Below, in pieces: positions 33,211 to 42,060 of a stretch of 64,000 nucleotides of DNA. The DNA lies in contig JAFRSW010000022.1 of NCBI GenBank assembly GCA_017427385.1, positions 1 to 64,000 of the forward strand. Reading direction: 5' to 3'. The notes below the pieces were generated by a model. The model made no database searches. It was not told the DNA's origin and saw nothing but the letters and a program-made list of their open reading frames with translations. How positions within the stretch are numbered: position 1 is the first letter of the stretch; each line of letters begins with the position of its first letter. The DNA comes from Bacteroidales bacterium (GTDB taxonomy: Bacteria; Bacteroidota; Bacteroidia; Bacteroidales; UBA932). A program made the position numbers and the translations under genes.

Positions 33211-36024
33211 ATGAACAGGATCTGTTGCATTCTGGCCGCCGCATTTTTCGCCGCCCAGGCAGCTTTCGCACAAATCATCCCGGACGATCCGGATTTCCGC
33301 ACCGGCAAACTCAGCAACGGCATGAGTTATTACCTTTGCCATAACGGGAATCCCGCAGGATGCGCCGAATTCTATATTGCGCACAATGTGGGCGCGCTTC
33401 AGGAAGAGGACAATCAAGACGGCCTGGCCCACTTCCTCGAGCACATGGCGTTCAACGGTACCCGCCATTATCCGGAAAAGGGTATACTGGACTTCCTTGC
33501 AAAGGAAGGCGTGCGTTTCGGCTATAACGTCAACGCATACACATCCAGGACTGAAACCGTCTACAACCTTTCCAAGGTGCCTCTGGTGAGGGAATCCTTC
33601 GTGGATTCGGTGCTGACCATCCTGCACGACTGGTCCTGCGACATCTCCTGCGAGCAGCAGGCCCTGGACGACGAGCGCGGTGTCATCAGTGAGGAATGGC
33701 GTTTCCGCAACGACCCCCGCAGCCGTATGGCAAAACTCCAGAGCAACCTCATTTACAAAGGGTCCAAATATGCCCGGCGTGATGTCCTGGGGACGCTGGA
33801 GGTCATCAATGGCTTCAAGCGTCACGAGATACTCGATTTCTACCATAAGTGGTACCGCCCCGACCTGCAGGCAGTGATAATCGTGGGCGATTTCGATGTC
33901 GACAACATGGAGGCCAGGGTAATGAGACTGTTCTCCGACATCCCCGCCGCCGTCAACCCTGCACCCAAAGAAGACTATACTCCTCCGGTTTTCGATGAGC
34001 CCATATTCGCGGACATGACCGACCCGGAGATCAAATATCAGGCATACAAGGCCATCTACAAGCAGCGTTTCACCGTCACCGACCAGAAGGACGAGGCTTT
34101 CTACAAAGACTTCTTCTGCCGCCAGATCATTTCTTCCGTTCTTGCCGACAGGCTTCGCAAACGCGTCAAGGACAAAGGCGCTCCCGCCCAGAGTGCCACT
34201 ATGGTCACAAGCGCATACAGCCCGGATCTGTATATTTCCCTTATCACGGTAGTTCCTAAGAAGAGAGAGAATCTGCTCGCATGCCTTCAATTCACGGAAC
34301 GCGAGGTCTCGCGTATGCTGCAGCACGGCATCACTCCCGACGAACTGGAGGTCGCCAAAATCAACATCGCCGCCCGCTTCCACCTCAGCCAGGAAAGTTC
34401 CCGCGAGGACACCAAGAACGCCGAGATAGTGCCCATGGCCCTGGGCGCTTTCCTGCAGGGCGCTCCCCTGGTGTTGCCTGAAACCATGAAGGAGATACGT
34501 AAGAGCATCCTGGACGGCATTACCGCCGAATATGTAGCATCCTACCCGCAGATCATGTTCAAGGACTGCGAGAAGATATACACAAACAGCTACAACAGCA
34601 AGGATGACGAGGGCATAGCCCCCGCTCCGGAGCAGATGAAGTCCGCCCTCGCAGAGGTGGCTGCCGAAAGCATCGGCCCCGCATTCCTGGACTATCCCGA
34701 ACTGGACATGAAACTTGACGTGAAGCCGGGCCGGATAGTGAAGACCGCCTCCGTAAAAGGTAAGGATATGGAGAAGTGGACGCTTTCCAACGGCGTGCAG
34801 GTATTCTACAGGCAGGCCGCCCCGGTGAAGAGCGGACAGAGCCTCTACATGACGCTTCTCTTCGACACCGGATACAAGGCTTACGAGCAGGACAAGGTAG
34901 ATGCCAGCAACTTTGCAATGGGCTACAACAAGCGCAACGCAGGCTTCCGTAACTGCAGCAAGAACGAATTCCGCAACTACCCCGAACTGAATGGTGTAAG
35001 CATCATCATGAGCAATGTTCCCCAGGCCGGGCGTATCATGGTCAGTTCCCGTTCAGACAAGGTGGAAACCGCGTTCAAGTCCGTTTATCTCCAGCTCACC
35101 GAGCCTTATTTCGGCACGCAGAGGGACCTGGACCTGTACAAGGCTCAGCAGCTCAAGAGTCTCGGCAAGAAGAAGAGTGCGCGCAACCTCTACGATATCA
35201 AGTGCAGGGATATAGCCTACGGCAAACACCCCTGGCTCAACGAGCTCGACAGCGCCGCAGTCAATGCCACCGACATGGCCTTGCTGGAAGACTCCTATAA
35301 ACGCATCTACGGTGACATCTCCCATATGAAGCTGGTGCTCTGCAGCGACCTTCCCCGAGAGCAGATATCCTCCCTCGTAGAGCAGTATATCGCTTCCCTG
35401 GATACATCCTACCCCTATGCCAAGGGCAAGTATCTCCCCGTCAAGCCCGTAATCAAGGGGCGGACGACCATCGATGATAAAAACAAGCCGGTTGCGGCAC
35501 CTTACACCGATATCAGCTGCAACTATTTCTACAAGGGAGGCAGGTCGCTCAAGGAGAGGGCCGAACTGGACATCCTGGACTACATCCTATCCGCCCGTTA
35601 TCTCGCCCTCATACGCGAGGAGCGCGGGGGCGCATACAGCGTGTCTTTCCGCACCGAAATCAATGAAGAAGCCGGACTGCCTTCACACTCTTACGTAGAT
35701 TTCCGGACCAGGCCCGAACTAAGGACAATCGTCCTCCAGGACGTGCAGGACGTACTCGACCAGATGGGTTCCGAGGGTCCTACAGCCGAAGAAATGGACC
35801 TCGCGGTCAAGTATCTGGTGAAGCATAACGCAGAAAAGGAAGCTCAGATAAGCCGTTCCCTCAGCGCTCAGGAAGACCGTATGCTCTCTTATGTCCGCTG
35901 GGGCACTCCCTACGGATACGACTACGAGAAGACCGTGCGCTCCGTCAAAGCTTCCGACATACGTTCCATGGCCAGGCACATTGCCGGCGGGAATACATTT
36001 ATCCAGGTCTATACCGAGGAATAA
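33211..36024 (+). CDS. M16-family zinc peptidase (PqqL/FusC-like layout)
   Basis: The 937-residue product has a signal peptide (about 1-20), so it is periplasmic or outer-membrane associated. The inverted zinc motif HFLEH is at about 74-78, with the downstream ligand Glu in the DDERGVISEEWR helix near 155, so the N-terminal M16 half should be active. A second, inactive-type M16 half fills the rest. Periplasmic M16 peptidases such as FusC degrade a protein imported by a TonB receptor (FusA), known in Pectobacterium. The operon arrangement with a TonB receptor suggests a comparable job here. The stop abuts the convergent M28-fold gene. Confidence 0.9.
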   Translation: MNRICCILAAAFFAAQAAFAQIIPDDPDFRTGKLSNGMSYYLCHNGNPAGCAEFYIAHNVGALQEEDNQDGLAHFLEHMAFNGTRHYPEKGILDFLAKEGVRFGYNVNAYTSRTETVYNLSKVPLVRESFVDSVLTILHDWSCDISCEQQALDDERGVISEEWRFRNDPRSRMAKLQSNLIYKGSKYARRDVLGTLEVINGFKRHEILDFYHKWYRPDLQAVIIVGDFDVDNMEARVMRLFSDIPAAVNPAPKEDYTPPVFDEPIFADMTDPEIKYQAYKAIYKQRFTVTDQKDEAFYKDFFCRQIISSVLADRLRKRVKDKGAPAQSATMVTSAYSPDLYISLITVVPKKRENLLACLQFTEREVSRMLQHGITPDELEVAKINIAARFHLSQESSREDTKNAEIVPMALGAFLQGAPLVLPETMKEIRKSILDGITAEYVASYPQIMFKDCEKIYTNSYNSKDDEGIAPAPEQMKSALAEVAAESIGPAFLDYPELDMKLDVKPGRIVKTASVKGKDMEKWTLSNGVQVFYRQAAPVKSGQSLYMTLLFDTGYKAYEQDKVDASNFAMGYNKRNAGFRNCSKNEFRNYPELNGVSIIMSNVPQAGRIMVSSRSDKVETAFKSVYLQLTEPYFGTQRDLDLYKAQQLKSLGKKKSARNLYDIKCRDIAYGKHPWLNELDSAAVNATDMALLEDSYKRIYGDISHMKLVLCSDLPREQISSLVEQYIASLDTSYPYAKGKYLPVKPVIKGRTTIDDKNKPVAAPYTDISCNYFYKGGRSLKERAELDILDYILSARYLALIREERGGAYSVSFRTEINEEAGLPSHSYVDFRTRPELRTIVLQDVQDVLDQMGSEGPTAEEMDLAVKYLVKHNAEKEAQISRSLSAQEDRMLSYVRWGTPYGYDYEKTVRSVKASDIRSMARHIAGGNTFIQVYTEE

Positions 36025-36912
36025 TCAGCGCTGGCTCTCCAGCCAATTGCATATCAGATCGACACGCTGGGCGAAAACGAAGTAGTCCAGCGTGTTGCTT
36101 GTATCCCCTTCCCTGTTGGTGTTCATCGTGATACCGGATGTGAACATCAGCACCGGGATTCCCCTGCCAAGGAAAACCTTATGGTCGCTGACCTTGCGGT
36201 AGAAGAGGTCGGTGAAGGAACGGCTGCCGTAGTAATCGTAATAGAGATGGAGGGCGGTTTCCATGTTGGCCTTCTCGAGGCTGCGCTGCCAGGGGGCGCC
36301 GCCCAGAACGATAAGATAGTTCTTCCAGAACTTGTCGGGAGGCGACATGGTGCTGCCCAGGATATCCAGGCTCACCACCATGCGCAAGCGCCTTTTGCCC
36401 AGGAAGTCCTTCAGGGCCTCGGCGCCGGCCATGTTTGCATTATGCCCATCCACGAATGCGATAATGATATCATCCCTGTCTTTAAACTGTCTGGCCAGCC
36501 ACAGCAGCGCAGACACGCCGGATGCATTGCTGTCGGCACCAGGATAAAGCCGGGGACCTATCTTCCCGAGACCATCGTAGCTTGCCATCAGAAGAATGGC
36601 CGGCCTGGTCCCCTTCTGCTTTGTGACGATATTCCTGCCGACGGCATCCTGCTCAGTCCTGAAAGTGTTGTATTCAAGTTCGTATCCCAGGGATTGGAGG
36701 CGGCGGATAAGATAGAATGCCGCACCGGATGCACCTGCAGTGCCTGTCTGTCGCCCGGAGCACAAACTGTCCGAAAGGAATTCCACATCCCGGCGGAGAT
36801 CACTCTCCAGAGCCTTGCGTGCATCGTCCGCCGCATAGGCTCCCCAACCGGCCACATGAAGGAGCATGCAGATAATGAGAAGAATTTTTGCCGGATGGGC
36901 GGAAATAGGCAT
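36025..36912 (-). CDS. M28-fold protein lacking metal ligands (probable pseudoenzyme)
   Basis: The 295-residue product has a signal peptide (about 1-27, AYAADD). The M28 fold is clear: ILLMASYDGLG, YPGADSNASGVSALLWLAR, IIAFVDGHNANMAGAEAL, SLDILGS and a C-terminal GDTSNTLDYF. At ligand positions the family has HxD, GADDNASG, GEE and a late His. Here they read SYD, GADSNASG, DGHN and Asn/Arg; the expected bridging Asp and catalytic Glu-Glu pair are missing. Only the Asp in LDILG remains. It should therefore not hydrolyse peptides in the usual way. It may bind peptides. It faces the M16 gene tail to tail. Confidence 0.8.
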   Translation of the reverse strand: MPISAHPAKILLIICMLLHVAGWGAYAADDARKALESDLRRDVEFLSDSLCSGRQTGTAGASGAAFYLIRRLQSLGYELEYNTFRTEQDAVGRNIVTKQKGTRPAILLMASYDGLGKIGPRLYPGADSNASGVSALLWLARQFKDRDDIIIAFVDGHNANMAGAEALKDFLGKRRLRMVVSLDILGSTMSPPDKFWKNYLIVLGGAPWQRSLEKANMETALHLYYDYYGSRSFTDLFYRKVSDHKVFLGRGIPVLMFTSGITMNTNREGDTSNTLDYFVFAQRVDLICNWLESQR

Positions 36913-36921
36913 AATAAATGT

Positions 36922-36929
36922 TATATTTG
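36922..36929 (+). promoter_or_regulatory. -7 box (TATATTTG) of the TPR protein
   Basis: A consensus match with a leader of about 26 nt before the ATG at 36960. No -33 was identified. Confidence 0.45.
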
Positions 36930-36951
36930 CTTGATTGTACGCAAAGCATTA

Positions 36952-36959
36952 CAAAAGTA
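36952..36959 (-). promoter_or_regulatory. -7 box (TACTTTTG) of the M28-fold gene
   Basis: A consensus match on the minus strand, about 39 nt from the start at 36912. It abuts the start codon of the divergent TPR gene. Confidence 0.35.
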
Positions 36960-39011
36960 ATGAAAAAGTTCGGGCTGGCAATATTCTTTTTGCTCTCTAT
37001 GGCATTCTTGCCGTCGGGAAGCATTTCCGCCCAGTACGACAAAGACGTCTTCTTCCTTCGCGGCAGGCAGGCTTTTGCAGACGGCAAATATGCCCTTGCC
37101 ATCGAGAATTTCAACGTTCTTGCCCGGCTAGATACCACCGACTACTGGAACTATTTCTACCGCGGCATCTCCAAATACAACCTCGGGGACATCCGCGGAG
37201 CGCAGCAGGATTTCGACCGCTCCGTGCGCCTCAATCCCGTATTTACCAACGGATATCACTACCGCGGCATCACCCGCAGCCGCCAGGGGCAGTACGAGGA
37301 AGGCCTTAAGGATCTCAACCGAGCAATCGAACTCCGTCCTGGCTTTGCCGGCATATACTACAGCCGTGGCGTCACCTATTTCCTGGCCCAGCGCTTCGAA
37401 GAAGCCATCTCCGATTTCGACCGTTACATCAAGATAGAGCCCAAGGACCCTGGCGCCTACCTCAACCGCGGTGCCTGCTGGCTCTTCTGCAAAGATACGG
37501 TCAAGGCCCTGGCAGACTACAACAAGGCCATAAAACTGGACCGCTACGACCCTGAAGGGTACATCCGGCGCGGGCGTGTGTATGCGGCCAGCGGAGATTT
37601 CAACAAGGGAATCGCAGATATGAACCTGGCCATACGCATGGACACCACTAACACCTTCGCCTACTTCAACAGGGCGCTGATGTTTGCGGAGGTCAATCGT
37701 CCCAAAGAGGCCATGTCAGATCTGGACAGAGTGCTCAAGGATGAACCGGGCAATGCTCTCACGCTCTATAACAGAAGCCTCCTGAAGGCCCAGGTCGGGG
37801 ATTTCGAGGGAGCGCTGGACGATATGGACCGTGTGATAGGCATCAATCCCGGCAACGTCCTAGCCTTCTTCAACCGGGCCGGTTACTTCATAGAAATGGG
37901 GCGCTGGCAGGATGCCCTGGAAGACTACAACATGGCCATCGCCCTCTATCCGGACTTCGCCAAGGCCTACATGAACCGCTCTTACGTAGAGAATATGATG
38001 GGCCGCAAGAAGGCTTCCAAGGCCGACTACGAGATAGCACGCAAAAAGGTCGCCGAGTACCAGAGCAAGCAGGCAGGAGGCCAGGCGGACTTTGCGGACA
38101 CCACCCGCAAATACAGTTCCCTGCTGGCCCTGGACGCCGATTTTGCCAAGAAAGACTTCAACGACGAACTGCTTCAGCACCGGGACATCGACATACGCCT
38201 GAAATCCCTCTACAAGTTCAGGATCGCAGGCAACGGAGAAGACGGAACCATGCTGATGCGCAGGGATTACGAGAATCCCCTTGTGGAACGTTTCATAGCC
38301 TCCGTCCCCATCCTTGTAACGGTTACAAACGAAGAGATGCAGGCGGTACGGCTGAGCAGGAGCCTGAGCAGCATCCTTGCCGGCGATACCAGCAGCGGCC
38401 CCGGAAACACAAAACTCACCCAATCGGAAAAGAGCTTTATCCAGGGCATCTACGAAGTGCAGAACAAACAGTACAATGCAGCCCTTGGATGCTTCGACAT
38501 GGCCGTCAAACAGGCTGAAGACGATATTATCAAGGACCGCTACGCCCGCTTCTACAAAGCCTTCTATCTCATGAACAGAGGCGTGCTGCGGGCAGAGATG
38601 ATAGACTTCATCGCCAGCATGGAGCGCAACGTGCAGACACTTTCCATGGACGACCAGGGCACCATACGCGCCCGTGTCAGCGACCGCATAGACCGCAGCT
38701 ACGACTATTCCGAGGCTATCGCCGACATGCGCGAGGCCGCCCGCATCCTCCCGGACATCCCCTACCTGTATTTCAACCTGGGCAACCTCTACTGCCTCTC
38801 CAGCCAGATGGTGGAAGCTATCGACAACTACGGGAAGGCGATAAACATCTATCCCTACATGGGTGATGCCTACTACAACAGGGGCCTGGCCCTCATCTTC
38901 ATAAAAGACAAAGAGAAAGGATGCATAGACCTCTCCCGCGCCGGCGAGCTCGGTGTCACGGATGCCTACAGCGTCATTTCCAAGTACTGCAAGAACGATG
39001 ATCAGCAATAA
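36960..39011 (+). CDS. Exported TPR-repeat protein
   Basis: I choose the ATG at 36960 because it gives a signal peptide (about 1-24, SISAQ); the 14 codons upstream overlap the promoter leader. The 683-residue product has about nine consecutive TPR units (about 25-350; repeated patterns such as YFYRGISKYNLGD, GYHYRGITRSRQGQ, IYYSRGVTYFLAQ), a non-TPR middle (about 385-480), then further TPRs to the end. It is a scaffold rather than an enzyme, likely periplasmic. The end overlaps the following gene's start by 14 nt. Confidence 0.85.
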   Translation: MKKFGLAIFFLLSMAFLPSGSISAQYDKDVFFLRGRQAFADGKYALAIENFNVLARLDTTDYWNYFYRGISKYNLGDIRGAQQDFDRSVRLNPVFTNGYHYRGITRSRQGQYEEGLKDLNRAIELRPGFAGIYYSRGVTYFLAQRFEEAISDFDRYIKIEPKDPGAYLNRGACWLFCKDTVKALADYNKAIKLDRYDPEGYIRRGRVYAASGDFNKGIADMNLAIRMDTTNTFAYFNRALMFAEVNRPKEAMSDLDRVLKDEPGNALTLYNRSLLKAQVGDFEGALDDMDRVIGINPGNVLAFFNRAGYFIEMGRWQDALEDYNMAIALYPDFAKAYMNRSYVENMMGRKKASKADYEIARKKVAEYQSKQAGGQADFADTTRKYSSLLALDADFAKKDFNDELLQHRDIDIRLKSLYKFRIAGNGEDGTMLMRRDYENPLVERFIASVPILVTVTNEEMQAVRLSRSLSSILAGDTSSGPGNTKLTQSEKSFIQGIYEVQNKQYNAALGCFDMAVKQAEDDIIKDRYARFYKAFYLMNRGVLRAEMIDFIASMERNVQTLSMDDQGTIRARVSDRIDRSYDYSEAIADMREAARILPDIPYLYFNLGNLYCLSSQMVEAIDNYGKAINIYPYMGDAYYNRGLALIFIKDKEKGCIDLSRAGELGVTDAYSVISKYCKNDDQQ

Positions 39012-39807
39012 GATAGTGTTCCAGTCCCTTTCCAGCGGCAGTTGCGGCAACTGCTACTTCCTCCATATCGACGGGGAAAAGGGAGGTGCCGGAATCGTGA
39101 TCGACGCCGGAGTAAGCATGCGCAGGCTGAAGATGGAATTGCTGAAAAACGGCTTCACCTACGACGACATAGACGCCATCCTCGTCACCCACGACCACAT
39201 GGACCATATCCATAACCTCGGACCCTATTGCAAGCGCCTGATGAAGCCTGTTTGGATGACGCAAAAGCTCCGCGGATCCCTTGCAACCCACTGGATGACA
39301 GGCGAATACCTGGGCCCGGTCGTTAAGAATCTGGTGAACGGTGGCTGGTCGGAGATAGTGCCGGGGAGAATCCGCGCACACTACTTCATAGTCCCTCACG
39401 ATGCCACCCAGACGGTTGGTTACTGCATCGATCTGGAAGGATATATCTTTGTGATCATGACCGACATCGGACGTATGACCGACGAGGCTCTGGGATTCGC
39501 GTCCCAGGCATCCACGGTGGTGATCGAGTCCAATTACGACCTTGACATGCTCCGCGGCGGTCAGTATCCCATAGAATTGCAGGACCGCATATGCGGAGGT
39601 CATGGGCATCTGTCCAACGCCGAATGCGCGGATGCCATCAAGGACTTCCTTCATCCCGGGCTCGAGAATGTCTTCCTCTGCCATCTGAGCGAACATAACA
39701 ACACGCCCAGGAAGGCCGTAGAGGCCAGTCTCCCGTCCATAGAAGGCACCGGTGTACGACTTCTGGCACTGCCACGCCAGACGGCCTCGCCGATGTTCAT
39801 ATTGTAA
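38998..39807 (+). CDS. Metallo-beta-lactamase-fold hydrolase (YycJ/WalJ-like)
   Basis: The ATG at 38998 starts MISNKIVFQSLSSGSCGNCYF, the typical WalJ N-terminus; it overlaps the TPR gene by 14 nt. The 269-residue cytosolic product has the metal motif THDHMDH, later His in IVPHDATQ, Asp in MTDIG and His in CHLSEHNN. WalJ-type proteins are putative 5' exonucleases linked to DNA repair. Substrate is inferred from family only. The ABC exporter behind it has its own promoter. Confidence 0.85.
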   Translation: MISNKIVFQSLSSGSCGNCYFLHIDGEKGGAGIVIDAGVSMRRLKMELLKNGFTYDDIDAILVTHDHMDHIHNLGPYCKRLMKPVWMTQKLRGSLATHWMTGEYLGPVVKNLVNGGWSEIVPGRIRAHYFIVPHDATQTVGYCIDLEGYIFVIMTDIGRMTDEALGFASQASTVVIESNYDLDMLRGGQYPIELQDRICGGHGHLSNAECADAIKDFLHPGLENVFLCHLSEHNNTPRKAVEASLPSIEGTGVRLLALPRQTASPMFIL

Positions 39808-39814
39808 TTTTGAT

Positions 39815-39822
39815 TATATTTG
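39815..39822 (+). promoter_or_regulatory. -7 box (TATATTTG) of the ABC exporter, leaderless arrangement
   Basis: The box is followed by TAAGA and the ATG at 39828, the same 5-nt gap as at 12471 and 20273. It shows that the in-frame codons upstream are not translated from this promoter. Confidence 0.55.
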
Positions 39823-39827
39823 TAAGA

Positions 39828-41657
39828 ATGAAAGCATTCTGGTCGATGTTACGGCGCTATGTGCGCCCATACAATAAATACCTGGGAGGATCCGTGCTGA
39901 TGAACGTGCTCAGCGCCGTCTTCAATATCTTCTCCTTCACTCTCATCATCCCCGTGCTCAAGATTATCTTCCAGATGGAAGACAAGGCCTATGCGTTCAT
40001 TCCCTGGGGAGAAGGAGATTTCAAGGAGACGCTGGTAAACAATTTCTACTGGTACGTTTCGCAGTATATGGGCACCCACGGCCCTGTGGTCACGCTTTTC
40101 GTGCTCGCGGGCATACTCATCTTCATGACCCTGCTCAAGACCTCATGCTACTTCGGCTCCACCGCTGTCATGGTGCCGCTGCGCACCGGCATAGTGAAGG
40201 ACATGCGCATGGAGATCTATAACAAGATCCTGTCCCTCCCCCTCGGCTTCTTCAGCCAGGAACGCAAGGGAGACATCATAGCCCGCATGAGCGGAGACGT
40301 GCAGGAGGTGGAGAGTTCCATCACGGGTTCGCTGGACATGCTCATCAAGAACCCCATCCTGATTATCTTCTACATCGGAACCCTCATATTCATCTCCTGG
40401 AAGCTCACCCTCTTCGTGCTGGTGTTCGCTCCGCTGATGATGTGGCTGATGGGTGTCATCGGGCGTAACCTGAAGAAGAAATCCACTGAGGCCCAGGCAC
40501 TTTGGAGCGATACGATGAGCCAGGTCGAGGAAACCCTCGGCGGACTGCGCGTCATCAAGGCCTTCCTGGCAGAGAAGATGATGGGAGCAAGGTTCGACAA
40601 GGTCACCGGAGCCATGCGCCGCAAGAACGCCCGCGTTTCCACCCGCCAGGCCCTCGCCCACCCCGTGAGCGAATTCCTGGGAACGATGATGATCAGCATA
40701 GTGCTCTGCTTCGGCGGCTACCTCATCATAAAGGACGATTCCTTCATCGACGCCCCGACCTTCATCTTCTACATGGTGATACTCTATAGCGTCATCCAGC
40801 CCATCAAGGACCTCTCCCGTGCGGCCTACAACATACCCAAGGGCCTTGCCTCCATGGAGCGAATCGACAAGATCCTGGATGCCCAGAACACCATCAAGGA
40901 AAGCGAAGGGGCGAAGGAACTCACTTCCTTCGACGATGCCATCCGCTTCGAGCACGTGAACTTCAGCTACGAAAGCGGCAGGCAGATCCTCTCGGACATC
41001 AATCTGGAAATACCCAAGGGCAAGACGATAGCCATAGTGGGCGCCTCCGGCGGCGGAAAATCCACCATGGTGGACCTCATCCCCCGCTTCTACGATGTGG
41101 ATTCCGGCAGCATCAGCATCGACGGCACCGACATCCGCCAGTTCAAGCTGGACAGCCTGCGCGCCCTCATGGGCAACGTGAACCAGGAACCCATCCTCTT
41201 CAACGACACCATATTCAACAACATAGCCTTCGGCGTGGAGAACGCTACCGAGGAGCAGGTGATAGAGGCAGCGAAGATAGCCAACGCGCATGATTTCATC
41301 ATGGAGAAGGAAGAAGGATACCAGACCAACGTGGGAGACCGCGGATGCAAGCTCAGCGGCGGTCAGCGCCAGCGCATCAGCATAGCGCGAGCGGTTCTCA
41401 AGAACCCTCCCATCCTCATCCTGGACGAGGCTACCGCCGCCCTCGATACCGAGAGCGAACGTGCCGTCCAGGAGGCCCTGGAGCGCCTTATGAGCAACCG
41501 CACAACCGTTGCTATCGCCCACCGTCTAAGCACCATCAAGGATGCCGACGAGATAATAGTTGTGGATGAAGGACGCATAGTGGAGCGCGGCCGACACGAT
41601 GAACTCATCGCCCTCGGCGGGTATTACAAGAAACTTCATGACATGCAGGCGCTATGA
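39828..41657 (+). CDS. ABC exporter, MsbA-like, fused TM and ATPase domains
   Basis: The 609-residue product has six predicted transmembrane helices in the first 330 residues and a C-terminal nucleotide-binding domain with Walker A GASGGGKST (about 402), the signature LSGGQRQRISIARA (about 508), Walker B ILILDEATAALD and the H-loop AHRLST. All ATPase motifs are intact. It would act as a homodimer at the inner membrane; lipid A flippase (MsbA) or drug export are both possible. A VanZ-family gene overlaps its stop by 4 nt. Confidence 0.9.
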   Translation: MKAFWSMLRRYVRPYNKYLGGSVLMNVLSAVFNIFSFTLIIPVLKIIFQMEDKAYAFIPWGEGDFKETLVNNFYWYVSQYMGTHGPVVTLFVLAGILIFMTLLKTSCYFGSTAVMVPLRTGIVKDMRMEIYNKILSLPLGFFSQERKGDIIARMSGDVQEVESSITGSLDMLIKNPILIIFYIGTLIFISWKLTLFVLVFAPLMMWLMGVIGRNLKKKSTEAQALWSDTMSQVEETLGGLRVIKAFLAEKMMGARFDKVTGAMRRKNARVSTRQALAHPVSEFLGTMMISIVLCFGGYLIIKDDSFIDAPTFIFYMVILYSVIQPIKDLSRAAYNIPKGLASMERIDKILDAQNTIKESEGAKELTSFDDAIRFEHVNFSYESGRQILSDINLEIPKGKTIAIVGASGGGKSTMVDLIPRFYDVDSGSISIDGTDIRQFKLDSLRALMGNVNQEPILFNDTIFNNIAFGVENATEEQVIEAAKIANAHDFIMEKEEGYQTNVGDRGCKLSGGQRQRISIARAVLKNPPILILDEATAALDTESERAVQEALERLMSNRTTVAIAHRLSTIKDADEIIVVDEGRIVERGRHDELIALGGYYKKLHDMQAL

Positions 41658-42058
41658 CGACCAAGACCATACTCGCCCGCATACTCTTCTTCCTGTATCT
41701 CGCAGCCATTGCGTTCCTCTGCTTCATGCGTGTAGACAAGATACCGGACGTGCAGCAGTTCATCTTCGGGATTCCCACCGACAAGGTGGCGCACTTCCTG
41801 ATGTTCCTGCCTTTCCCCATCCTGGCATATCTGGCCTACGACCATCTTACCAACAAAGTCTGGAGCGCCATCCTCTTTGCATTGGCAACGTTTATAGTAG
41901 GCGCCCTGCTGGCCTATGCCACAGAATACATCCAGGGCAAGCTCCCCTACCGTTCGATGGACATTAATGACTTCAAGGCGGATGCCCTGGCCCTTGCGAT
42001 CAGCTGCGTATTCGTTTTCATAGTAGATGTAACCCACCTGAAAGCACGAAAGAACTGA
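41654..42058 (+). CDS. VanZ-family membrane protein
   Basis: The 134-residue product has four transmembrane helices. Motifs MRVDKIPDVQQF, DKVAHFLMFLPFPIL, EYIQGKLPYRSMDINDFKADALA match the VanZ-like family, whose role is unclear outside teicoplanin resistance. It overlaps the ABC exporter by ATGA and precedes the golvesin/amidase gene by 2 nt, so translation is coupled along this stretch. Confidence 0.85.
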   Translation: MTTKTILARILFFLYLAAIAFLCFMRVDKIPDVQQFIFGIPTDKVAHFLMFLPFPILAYLAYDHLTNKVWSAILFALATFIVGALLAYATEYIQGKLPYRSMDINDFKADALALAISCVFVFIVDVTHLKARKN

Positions 42059-42060
42059 CC

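Noticed and set aside
40143..41522. 459-codon open frame antisense to the ABC exporter
   Set aside because: The ATPase motifs on the plus strand are perfect; the antisense product is Asp/Gly/His/Val-rich without a fold signal.
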